Source: Acrasis kona
Taxonomy: Eukaryota; Heterolobosea; Eutetramitea; Acrasida; Acrasidae
DNA length: 64,000 nt
Direction of reading: 5' to 3'
Assembly: GCA_026419775.2 (NCBI GenBank)
Contig: JAOPGA020000576.1
Coordinates: forward strand, 35,159-99,158
The notes under the pieces were generated by a model. The model was not told the DNA's origin, ran no database searches, and saw only the letters and a program-made list of their open reading frames with translations. Shown piece by piece: positions 20,004-28,862 of this stretch. The number at the start of each line of letters is the position of its first letter. Position 1 is the first letter of the stretch. Both the position numbers and the translations under genes were made by a program.

Positions 20004-22839
20004 ATGAGATCATTACTTATCTTCATCGCTATTCTTTTGGCATACACAAGTATGATCATTGAGCTCAATCGTTGAAAACTAACGTTTAGATTGTCAAGAG
20101 TCGTATCTAATTCGCTCTGTTGAAGGTGATAATCAAAAAGGCCGCGGTAGTGCAGAACTCCCAAATAGTTACGTTGTTCAAGTAGTCAGAGCAGGAGTTA
20201 TAATACCAGCATCAAATATAACTGTGTACTTCTTCACTAACAGTGCAAAACTCAAACCCTACTTTAATCCATCTGTGGCGATTACCAATAGCTCAGGATA
20301 TGCATCAACCAGGGTCACATTAGGATACTCACCCGGAAATGGAGTTATTTATGCTTCATTAACTCCCAAAAATTTTGTACCGGCTAATCCGACAGTCAAT
20401 CCCATAATTCAAACCAACTTTACCTTCCAAGCAGAATTTTGGGTTAATCCAAACGCATGGGCACAGATTAGCGTCGTGCTATTTATGAGCTTGTTATGCG
20501 TGGTCTGTTCATTTGGACTAGCAATCTACGTATTATCGAAAGACAGAGGTACTCCGAACATGATTGAAGTTGCGGACGCCATTCAAAGAGGAGCCCAAGG
20601 ATTCTTAAAAGTTCAATATACCACAATAGCATTTATCGCCGTACCAGTCGGATTTATTTTATTTTTAATGTATGGTTACCGCACTAAAACAAATTTCGAC
20701 CCAAATATTACAATGAATTTGAACGCAACTATAGTCACCCTTAGCTTCATGTTCGGAGCTTTCTTATCAGGCCTTAGCGGTTTCATAGGGATGTTTGTAA
20801 GCGTCAGAGCTAATTCTCGCGTAACAAGCGCAGCCACCCGTTCGTACTCAGAAGCTATGAACATTGCCACAAGAGCAGGTGCATTCGTTGGATTTCTAGT
20901 GGTATCGCTAAGTGTATTTGGAGTTTGTCTTTGCTTTGTCATTTTATATGGAGCCATGACCCCTTTCATCGCTGAACCTCAACAAATCGTAACCATGATT
21001 GTTGGATTTAGTTTTGGCTGTAGTTTATCTGCTCTGTTTGCCCAGTTAGGTGGTGGTATATTTACCAAAGCAGCCGATGTTGGAGCAGATCTAGTTGGTA
21101 AAGTGGAAAGTGATATGCCTGAGGACGACCTACATAATCCTGCAGTTATTGCTGATTTGGTTGGAGATAACGTAGGAGATTGTGCGGGAAGAGGATCCGA
21201 TCTATTCGAATCCATCAGCGCAGAGAATATCGGAGTTATGATATTGGCAGCTAGTATGGCCGCAAATGCATATCCTCAAATTAGCAGTCCGGTCAGCTAC
21301 ATTGTATTCCCATTGTTGGTCCACATATGTGGGTTGATTGGTAGTTGGATAGGGATATTTTTTGTAAGAGTAAAAAGCAGCAACACAAGGCACAGTGGTC
21401 GTGAAGACTACATGTTGATTGTTCAATCAAATGACAGAGAACAAGAGCTTATTCAACACGATGATTATAATCCTATGATAGAGAACGAACCAATCATCAT
21501 TGGACGGACACAAGAAATAGATACATACGAAACAGAAGAGTTGGATGACCCTATGACTGCTTTGAATGTAGGTTATGCAGTTGCTACTATTGTCACCACA
21601 GCGTTATTTATCCCAATATGTTACTGGTGCTTGTATACACCAGAATATAGTCAAGCCTGGGTTAGGTTCCTATTCTGTGGTTTGGTCGGCATTGCGACAT
21701 CATGGGCCTTTGTGTTTATTACAGTTTACTACACAGATTCAACATGGAGACCAGTACTGAGCATAGTAGAAGCATCTAATACAGGGCATGCAACCAATGT
21801 GATTGCGGGTTTGGCTGTTGGTATGGAAAGTACCGCAGCCCCTGTTGTGGTTATAGTATTAGCCATATTATGTTCTTATTATTTGGGTACAACAGCCGGA
21901 ATATATGATGTAGACGGAAGCAACATTGGAGGTTTGTTCGGAACAGCTGTTGCTACAATCGGTATGTTGAGCACAAGTAGCTACGTGCTCACTATGGATA
22001 CATTGGGACCTATAGTCGATAATGCAGGTGGAATTGCCGAGATGAGTAATGAGCCTCCTCAGGTGCGCGCTATTACTGATAAACTGGATGCGGTGGGAAA
22101 TACTACAAAGGCTCTTACAAAAGGGTATGCTATTGGTAGCGCTGCTTTGGCCAGTTTCCTGCTGTTTAGTGCATTCTTGGATACGGTAACTGCTTACTCC
22201 GGAGTTGTCTTTAGTGTTGTCAATTTGGCTTCTCCTGAAGTGTTTGTTGGAGGACTGTTGGGTGCAGGTCTAGTGTTCTTATTTACGAGTCTTACAATTC
22301 GGGCTGTGAACACCGCTGCTCAAGCCGTCATCGAAGAAGTTCGTCGTCAATTTAGAGAGAATCCAAACCTCAAAAACAAAAACAGTCCTGACAGGCCTGA
22401 TTATGAGCGTTGTGTCAGAATGATAACAAGTAGTAGTTTGGTACAAATGATCGCACCAGGCTTATTGGCTGTCATTGTTCCGATTATTGTTGGATTTACA
22501 TTCAGATATATTGGATTCAGAACAAATCAATTATATTTGGGCGCAGAAGTGAGTGCTGGGTTGTTGATGGTTGCGACTATTGTTGGTATACTGATGGCCT
22601 TGTTCCTGAATAATGCTGGTGGAGCATGGGATAATGCAAAGAAATATGTCGAAATGAATGCCGAGATGTTAAAGAGAAGAAACAAGAGTGATTATGCAGA
22701 ATTGAAGAAGAGTGTTGTCACAGGTGATACTATTGGAGACCCTTGTAAGGATACAGCCGGCCCCAGTATTCATGTACTGATCAAATTATTGGCCACCATT
22801 ACATTGGTGGTCGGTCCATTGTTTTTAAATAAAGCATAA
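20004..22839 (+). CDS. type II (K+-independent) membrane H+-pyrophosphatase with lumenal N-terminal domain
   Basis: Two exons (intron 20050-20089) encode 931 residues. The first exon codes a signal peptide (MRSLLIFIAILLAYTNC). Residues about 20-130 are an extra lumenal region with NSSGYASTRVTLGYSPGNGV, resembling a bacterial-type Ig-like (Big) strand pattern. The pump core follows, with about 16 membrane segments. The pyrophosphate-binding motif is DVGADLVGKVESDMPEDD, followed by GDNVGDCAGRGSDLFES. The residue deciding cation need is Lys in GNTTKA, the type II, potassium-independent form. The C-terminal motif GDPCKDTAGPSIHVLIKLLA is intact. A long polar loop (NDREQELIQHDDY) replaces a short connector. 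It acidifies vacuole/Golgi-type compartments using pyrophosphate. Confidence 0.95.
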
Positions 22840-22894
22840 ATGTTTAAAATGAAACCACACAATTAATTAAATCAAACTACGATTGGTATTGCGT

Positions 22895-24205
22895 TTAATT
22901 GAAAGGAAAATTATACATTATCATATTAATATCCAAGTTAGAAGCTTGTTGATATATTGTATCAACAGAAGGAACAGAAGTTGGATTTGGCTGTTCTACT
23001 TCTTGTAAAAATTCTGTATTCAGAAGGAAAGGATTCAAGGTCTCTGGAAGCTTTTTGTGCTCGTATATAAAGTTAATAAATGATTCTTCTACTATTGGAA
23101 TTCCGAGTTTCAAACAAGTGCGCAGGTTGGAGGATTTCTTAGAGCTGGAAGTACTCAAACTAATGGCAATGATGCTTCCAAAATCATGATTGTCACTTTG
23201 ACATGGTTTTCTCATATGTGTGCTTGAGCCATCATATACAAGCGCGCCGTGCATATTTAACACTGTTATGACATTATCTTTATTAGGTGATCGACCAAGT
23301 ACATGAAAAGTAGTCCCGCTCAGAATACCCTCTGGACGGTGAACCATAGTTGGCAGATTGTAACTTAACGTACGCTGATGGAATGGAACGACAACAGAAA
23401 TGCGTCTACCGCAGAAAATAGGCAGAGTTTTATGGTAGAGTTTTTTGTAAACAGCACGGACAAGATCACCATGTTGGACGTTGTATTGTATTTTTGCCTG
23501 AGAAAAGTAGAGTTCGCCGCCTCTACAATCATCACTTTTAAAGCATAAAAGATAACCAGAAGCAACATCACTGTCGTTCTTGTCGAGATGATCTATAGAT
23601 TTGGCATTATAGAGATTAACAAAGACTTGAGGAAAGAAGGGTACACATAAAGACTTTTTAGCATCTTCGGGCAATCGTTCGATAGACGCTTGTAAATCTC
23701 TCCAAAGCACAGCATATTCTCGTTGCAATTCTTCCTTGACGAAACTGCAGATTTCAATAAGGGACTGTTTTGCTTCCTCATAATACTTTGATTCTTTTAG
23801 CATTCGCAAGTGCTTAGACTGAGAAATGCGATTGGTGTGCTTTTCGAACGAGAGGCCAATACATAAACAAGCAGTACCGCCACGTGTAGGATTACGTTCT
23901 GCTTTAAATATGCCCTCATCTTCTACTCGCAGCCAAACATCTCTGAACCGATCAGCAGCCCTTTTCTGAATGAAATTAGGTACATATTCAATTACATCAT
24001 TGTATATCCCGTCTGATGTTCGAACGATATGGTGTTCTCTGGGGATAATAATGTCTTGAGGATTCTCGTTGTGATAATGTGCCCAAGAGGTATTTTGATT
24101 TGTAGTCATTGGGAGATTTAGTTTTAAAATAGTGGGGCTTTTCTTCTCTATTATTTTCCTCTTCTTTATTGGAAGTTCATCCTGAAAGGTCATGGGTCTA
24201 TACAT
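22895..24205 (-). CDS. 2OG-Fe(II) dioxygenase (JBP/TET-like) fused to a BRCT-like domain
   Basis: A single exon encodes 436 residues. A basic, nuclear-type segment (PIKKRKIIEKKS) opens the protein. The double-stranded beta-helix core has the iron motif HLD at about residue 206 (SIDHLDKNDSDVASGYLLCF), then RGGELYFSQ, GDLVRAVYKKLYH with the distal His, and GRRISVVVPF with the likely 2-oxoglutarate Arg. This layout matches JBP/TET and related nucleic-acid-modifying dioxygenases. Residues about 295-395 resemble a BRCT domain (GILSGTTFHVLG, NMHGALVYDGS, CLKLGIPIVEESFINFIYEH). The gene is head-to-head with the PARG-like gene; its ATG lies 20 bases from the start of that open frame. Role in DNA modification or damage response is inference. 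AlkB-type or prolyl-hydroxylase activity is an alternative. Confidence 0.7.
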   Translation of the reverse strand: MYRPMTFQDELPIKKRKIIEKKSPTILKLNLPMTTNQNTSWAHYHNENPQDIIIPREHHIVRTSDGIYNDVIEYVPNFIQKRAADRFRDVWLRVEDEGIFKAERNPTRGGTACLCIGLSFEKHTNRISQSKHLRMLKESKYYEEAKQSLIEICSFVKEELQREYAVLWRDLQASIERLPEDAKKSLCVPFFPQVFVNLYNAKSIDHLDKNDSDVASGYLLCFKSDDCRGGELYFSQAKIQYNVQHGDLVRAVYKKLYHKTLPIFCGRRISVVVPFHQRTLSYNLPTMVHRPEGILSGTTFHVLGRSPNKDNVITVLNMHGALVYDGSSTHMRKPCQSDNHDFGSIIAISLSTSSSKKSSNLRTCLKLGIPIVEESFINFIYEHKKLPETLNPFLLNTEFLQEVEQPNPTSVPSVDTIYQQASNLDINMIMYNFPFN

Positions 24206-24224
24206 TATTGTAGAATTATTGTAA

Positions 24225-24920
24225 TATGCACTATCTGAATGGCCCCATACACCATCACCACAACTATACGAAACAACGACAACAGCTGTTCAAAATTGTA
24301 CCACTTTAGAGGCAGCAAGAGAACAATTTAACAAAGGAGAAGGCAGTGTGGGAGTCCTGAATTTTGCCTCAGCAAAGAACCCTGGTGGAGGATTTTTAAA
24401 TGGCTCTCAGGCTCAAGAAGAGTCGATAGCAAGAAGCAGTGGTCTTTATAAATGTTTAACCAAAGATGAAATCAAGAAAAACTTCTACGAGGTTCACACC
24501 AAATACAATGGTAGTGGCTTTTATAGTCATGCAATGATATACAGCCCAGAAGTACCCGTATTTAGGTTAGATGACGGAACTTGGATTGACAGATACAACA
24601 TCTCCATAGTAACCTCACCCGCAGTCAATGCAGGAGTTGTCCGTAGTAGAATTCACAGAAAGGATGTAGACAAACAAATCAACGAAGCAATGTACGAAAG
24701 AATGGCCAGAATATTGCAGCTGTTTGAATTGAAAAGAATACCAATTTTAATTTTAGGTTCGTTCGGGACAGGTGTCTTCAAGAATGATCCAGAGCTTGTT
24801 GCAAAGGCATGGAGCGAACTTTTGAGTGGAAGATTTAAGAACAGCTTCAAACATGTAGTGATGGCTATCAAAGATTACAAGACTTTCAGCACGTTCCAGA
24901 AGCATTTTTTAATAAAGTAA
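24225..24920 (+). CDS. microbial-type poly(ADP-ribose) glycohydrolase / macro-domain protein (5' end unresolved)
   Basis: The frame is open from 24225 and contains about 230 codons. It carries the PARG signature with the glycine-rich loop and catalytic Glu pair: LNFASAKNPGGGFLNGSQAQ followed by EES, then SSGLYKCL. It ends with ILGSFGTGVFKNDPELVAKA, the second phosphate-binding loop of macro domains, as in TIGR02452/DUF2263 proteins. The segment LYETTTTAVQNCTTLEAARE corresponds to the family region before the core, but the usual N-terminal 60 or so residues and an in-frame ATG are missing. The only nearby ATG (24239) is out of frame. Either an upstream exon overlaps the divergent dioxygenase gene, the start is non-AUG, or the copy is 5'-truncated. 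Confidence 0.82.
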   Translation, partial: YALSEWPHTPSPQLYETTTTAVQNCTTLEAAREQFNKGEGSVGVLNFASAKNPGGGFLNGSQAQEESIARSSGLYKCLTKDEIKKNFYEVHTKYNGSGFYSHAMIYSPEVPVFRLDDGTWIDRYNISIVTSPAVNAGVVRSRIHRKDVDKQINEAMYERMARILQLFELKRIPILILGSFGTGVFKNDPELVAKAWSELLSGRFKNSFKHVVMAIKDYKTFSTFQKHFLIK

Positions 24921-24939
24921 ATGATTGATTTCAAATAAA

Positions 24940-26433
24940 TTATTTTTTACTCTTTTTTTTCTTCTTTTTGATACCTTTTGAGTTTCCACCCTTTTCTGCT
25001 TTCCTCCTCTGTCCCAAAAGTCTTATTGCAGAGTTGAGTACTTGTGCTTCTGCCTCCTTCTCGTCGTCTCCAGGCCCAGCGTCCTCATCCTTTTCTGTCT
25101 CTGCTAATTTCTTCTTTGCTTGTTCCAAGGCTGTGGCAACTGTTCCACTCAACACCATTACATTATCCTTGTCAACCGGACATTCTGTCATTTTTTTTTC
25201 GATAAGCTGCTCTATGCGTTGGAAATATTGGATATCATATTGTGTCACCATGGTTATCGCTCTTCCTTGGTTTCCAATACGAGCGGTTCTACCCACTCTA
25301 TGCACGTATTCCTTACTGTGAACGGGAATGTCATAATTGATGACCAATTCGACCAATGGAATATCAAGACCTCTACTGGCAATATCGGTGGCAATCATGA
25401 TGGGCCGATCTCCGGACGTGAATTTGCGTAAACAATGGACACGATCTCCGTCGGCCATCTGACCAGACAGTGGAATGGCAGGAAGGTTGAGTTGGCGCAG
25501 CATGAGCGAGAGAGTCAAGCACGTTACATTCTGAGCGACAAAAACAATGACGCGTCTACCAGGATTTTCATTCAACAAGTATGTGAGATGGGCCTCCTTG
25601 TACTTTTCGGGAATGAACAAGTACTCTTGTTGTAATTGATTTACGGTAGCGTACTTTGTGTTGCTGACTTGAACCTTTACTGGATCGTTCAATTGAGCCT
25701 TTTGTAATTTCTCGACCGACTTTGTCATGGTTGCAGAATACAAGAATGTGTTTCTTTCGCTTCTCTTGGGCAGTGCACCAAAAATGAGCGCAATTTCCTT
25801 TTCGAACACTGAGCTCAATAGTTTGTCGGCTTCGTCCAGTACCAAATGTTTTGTACGGAACAAATTAAATCCTTTTGTGTTTCTTAAATGTTCTGCTACG
25901 CGTCCTGGTGTACCGACGACGACATGTGCTGGTTTTTTGCTGTCCGTGATTTCTTTTTGTTGTTGTACGATGGGCTCGCCACCAACAAGTAATGTGGAAT
26001 GAATGCCAATTTCGGAACCAATGGCCTTTACATGTTGGAATATTTGAATGGCTAGTTCGCGTGTTGGCGCCAATATTAAACCAGAACAAGGAGAAGGTTT
26101 GGTGTTGAGCGATAAGAGCTTGTGTAGAATGGGGAGCAGGAAAGAAGCTGTTTTGCCGCTACCTGTCTCTGCGATTCCAATAATGTCCCTGCCTTGGATG
26201 GCAATGGGAATGGAATCGCGTTGAATTTTTGTTGGATGTTCGTAACCAAGCTTTTTACATGTGTCACATAATTTTTTGTGTAGTCCGAGATTTTCAAATG
26301 TAGTTGTTTTATCGATCACTTCCTCATCTGCCGAGATGATTATCTGTTCCACTTCATTCTCACTTTCCGTTTTTGTATTTGTAATAGGGGCATTCTTGAA
26401 TGCTTTTGGCTGCTTAGTATCTTGGTTTGACAT
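24940..26433 (-). CDS. DDX47: DEAD-box RNA helicase, DDX47/Rrp3-like
   Basis: A single exon encodes 497 residues. The ATG at 26433 (MSNQDTKQPK) is chosen because upstream in-frame codons lack an ATG. Motifs appear in order: Q motif (TFENLGLHKKLCDTCKKLGY, then PTKIQ), I (AETGSGKT), Ia (APTRELA), Ib (TPGR), II (DEAD), III (SAT), IV (VIVFVAQN), V (ATDIASRGLD) and VI (HRVGRTAR). The segment order and the lysine-rich C-terminus resemble DDX47/Rrp3, which acts in 18S rRNA maturation in the nucleolus. DDX49/Dbp8 is the main alternative. The 3' end abuts the PARG-like gene tail-to-tail with 19 bases between. Confidence 0.92.
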   Translation of the reverse strand: MSNQDTKQPKAFKNAPITNTKTESENEVEQIIISADEEVIDKTTTFENLGLHKKLCDTCKKLGYEHPTKIQRDSIPIAIQGRDIIGIAETGSGKTASFLLPILHKLLSLNTKPSPCSGLILAPTRELAIQIFQHVKAIGSEIGIHSTLLVGGEPIVQQQKEITDSKKPAHVVVGTPGRVAEHLRNTKGFNLFRTKHLVLDEADKLLSSVFEKEIALIFGALPKRSERNTFLYSATMTKSVEKLQKAQLNDPVKVQVSNTKYATVNQLQQEYLFIPEKYKEAHLTYLLNENPGRRVIVFVAQNVTCLTLSLMLRQLNLPAIPLSGQMADGDRVHCLRKFTSGDRPIMIATDIASRGLDIPLVELVINYDIPVHSKEYVHRVGRTARIGNQGRAITMVTQYDIQYFQRIEQLIEKKMTECPVDKDNVMVLSGTVATALEQAKKKLAETEKDEDAGPGDDEKEAEAQVLNSAIRLLGQRRKAEKGGNSKGIKKKKKKSKK

Positions 26434-26520
26434 TTTCACACAAATACAAACAGCAATGTATTTGAACTTCAAAAAGTTGATTGACTGATTGTAACAGTAA
26501 ATATTTACATTTTATTTGCA

Positions 26521-27399
26521 CTACAAAGTTCCGACCTTTTTACTTTCGTCATTCAAGATGAGGACCTCTGTGGCATCTACTTCCTCATACATTGCGCGTA
26601 ACTTTTCCAATTCCTTTTTTTGTCTAATTGTCCATTCTTTTTCCTCCTTAGGGCTCATTTTAACCGATTTCTTCTCGGTTTTTGGTGATGTCTTCTGAGG
26701 TGATTTAAACGTTTTGGGGGTAGTCTTGTTTTTTGGAGTGTATGTTACGTCGTCTTCTTGATCATTCTCGTCTTCATCATCATCATCTGTGGATTTCCTC
26801 CTACTATTTCTTAACTGCGGGGATTTTTCAGGGTTGTGAATGTGCCTGCGACGTCTTGTCGTAGGTGTATTTTTTACTTCCACTTCTTCAGAATGATTAC
26901 TCTTCTGCTTTTTGTTAGGGGATTCTTTAGGTTCAGAATCGTCATCGGGCTTTTTGTTCGCTTCTTTATTCTCTATTGCTCCCTCATCCTTATCAGTTTG
27001 TTCATTTGGTTCTTTTGTCGTATTTCCCTGTTCTTCGATACTGACGTCTGTACTTTCTGTACTTGCGACGGTAGGACTACTTGTTTTATCATCCGCCAAA
27101 TTAGTTTCTTGTTGGTTCTCTGCTTCTTTCGTCTCATCTGTTTGTTTATCCGCTTCTATTGTTGCAGTCCCTCCTTCGCCACTGCTATCTGCGTTCGCGA
27201 CGATGGGTGTATGACTTATTTGCTCGTCTACCAATTGACTTTCTTTGCCGACTTCGGTGTCGTTTGTCGGCTTTTGCTCTTTGTTTTCAACTGACTCTTC
27301 AATTTTTTTTTGTTCATTGGTATTTATCGCTTCTTTGTTTTCGGTAGTCTCTGTTTGTATTAATGGGGCAGTGCTTGTGCTTGAACTCATTTCGATCAT
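26521..27399 (-). CDS. intrinsically disordered acidic/basic nuclear-type protein
   Basis: A single exon encodes 292 residues from the ATG at 27399; a second ATG lies four codons on. The N-terminal two thirds are Glu/Asp/Thr/Asn-rich with no fold (TTENKEAINTNEQKK and similar). The last third is basic with nuclear-localisation-like clusters (TPTTRRRRHIHNP), an acidic run (DDDDEDEND) and repeated SPK/TPK phosphorylation-type sites, ending in a helical stretch (RQKKELEKLRAMYEEVDATE). It is likely a chromatin or nucleolar protein. No orthologue is recognised. It is divergent from the YEATS gene, 63 bases apart. Confidence 0.75.
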   Translation of the reverse strand: MIEMSSSTSTAPLIQTETTENKEAINTNEQKKIEESVENKEQKPTNDTEVGKESQLVDEQISHTPIVANADSSGEGGTATIEADKQTDETKEAENQQETNLADDKTSSPTVASTESTDVSIEEQGNTTKEPNEQTDKDEGAIENKEANKKPDDDSEPKESPNKKQKSNHSEEVEVKNTPTTRRRRHIHNPEKSPQLRNSRRKSTDDDDEDENDQEDDVTYTPKNKTTPKTFKSPQKTSPKTEKKSVKMSPKEEKEWTIRQKKELEKLRAMYEEVDATEVLILNDESKKVGTL

Positions 27400-27462
27400 G
27401 GAGTTATTCCAATAATCAATAATCTGGAACAATAATTACAAAGGGTAAGCCTCTATTACAAA

Positions 27463-28161
27463 ATGCCAAAGACTAAGAGGATGAATGATGTGCTTGTCGT
27501 GAAGCCAATATTATATGGCAATACATCCCAAGCGCTTGGGAAAAGAGCGAAAGAAGGGAAAACACATGCGTGGACTGTATATGTCAGAGGACTTACCCCT
27601 GAAGATGATTTATCTTACATTAAGAATGTAGAATTTCAGTTACATAGCTCATTTGCGATTCCAAATAGAATAGTCGATCAAGCCCCATTTGAAGTCAGCG
27701 AGCAGGGGTGGGGAGAATTCGAAATAATAATAATAATATACTGTAAAGATTCCTCCATAAAGCCGATAAAGTTACGGCATCCTCTCAGACTTTGGAGTAC
27801 TGACCCAAATGTAGTTAGTACGAAAAAACCATTTTGTGAGGAGACTTACGATGAATTGTTGTTTTATGAGCCGAGTGAGGACTTTTATAAAGACTTAATG
27901 TTAAACCAACCTTTTCAACAAAATGTAACCCCTGTTAAAAGTTATAAGCTTAGTGTGCAGAACGTTGTGGATCAATACGGTACGTTGAGTGTGTTTTTGT
28001 GATTTAATGTTTTTTTAGCCCCAATCTTCTCAGAAGAGAAGGAGTTAAATAGAGTTAATGACGCCATTAAAAAAATAAACGAACAAATACAAGAACACGA
28101 AGAACGCATGGCGAAAGCAGAACAAAAGATAAGAGAACACAAAGAGCAAAACAAGCAGTAG
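27463..28161 (+). CDS. YEATS-domain protein, GAS41/Yaf9-like
   Basis: Two exons (intron 27980-28018) encode 219 residues. The YEATS fold covers residues about 10-140: KPILYGNTSQALGK, then THAWTVYVRGLTPEDDLSYI, VEFQLHSSFAIPNR, then PFEVSEQGWGEFEI with the GWGEF element of the acyl-lysine reading face. The second exon encodes a C-terminal coiled coil (NRVNDAIKKINEQIQEHEER), as in GAS41/Yaf9. These proteins are shared subunits of the SWR1 and NuA4-type complexes and read histone acyl-lysine. The downstream flank carries AATAAA-like 3' signals. Confidence 0.93.
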
Positions 28162-28862
28162 GATGGATTTTGAACATTTTAGAGGAGAGTACACCGGAAC
28201 AAAGAACAATATAAATAAATCTTTTGATCTAAATCTCTAATTCTTCTTTCGCAACTCACAAAAAGTCTCAAAGTGCACATTTCAAACAAAAACAAAGAAA
28301 ATGCTATAATTATGAATTTATTATGAGGATTGCAGCACTAATAAATCCAAACATTTAATTTCTATGAACAATGATATAAATCAATATAGCGGCGTGTGTT
28401 GTTTGTCTTCCGCAATGTAAACAATCTTCTGAAGTCAACCTTTAGGTCTGTTCCAAAGCAATATTGTTACTTGATCATTAATGTGACCTGAAAAATGTAA
28501 TCATGCTTGATGTTTTAATTTCCAATCATGGACAATCCGATCATACTATTATACTTGGCCTAAACAGTCTAAATGAGCAGGCAACGTGACGTTGTTATGG
28601 TAATTGGTATCTCTATAGCTGTCTTGGATTATTAAATTTCCTGACACGTCATAATCATCTAGTCGGCGGTGGAGATTTCCTCGCCTACTGAGGTCAGTCT
28701 GTCAAACTGTCCAGTCAATAGTTTGTTAATTTCTTGCATGTCGATTTCATAGTTGTGTCCCTACCTTACTTACAATTTAACAGACGACAGTTGGTGTTGG
28801 TTCTTATGGCCCATTTAAAAAAACTATTAAATAAATGTTCGACCACAATATACATTCTAACT
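28162..28862. other. intergenic between convergent genes
   Basis: About 700 bases lie between the 3' ends of the YEATS and GH49-like genes. No convincing frame or RNA gene was seen. An AATGATA..TTCTGA pair near 28370-28430 recalls C/D snoRNA boxes but is too weak to call. Confidence 0.45.

Noticed and set aside
28370-28440. Possible C/D snoRNA between the YEATS and GH49-like genes
   Set aside because: The C-like box is poor, no terminal stem is seen, and no second box pair or guide can be placed.
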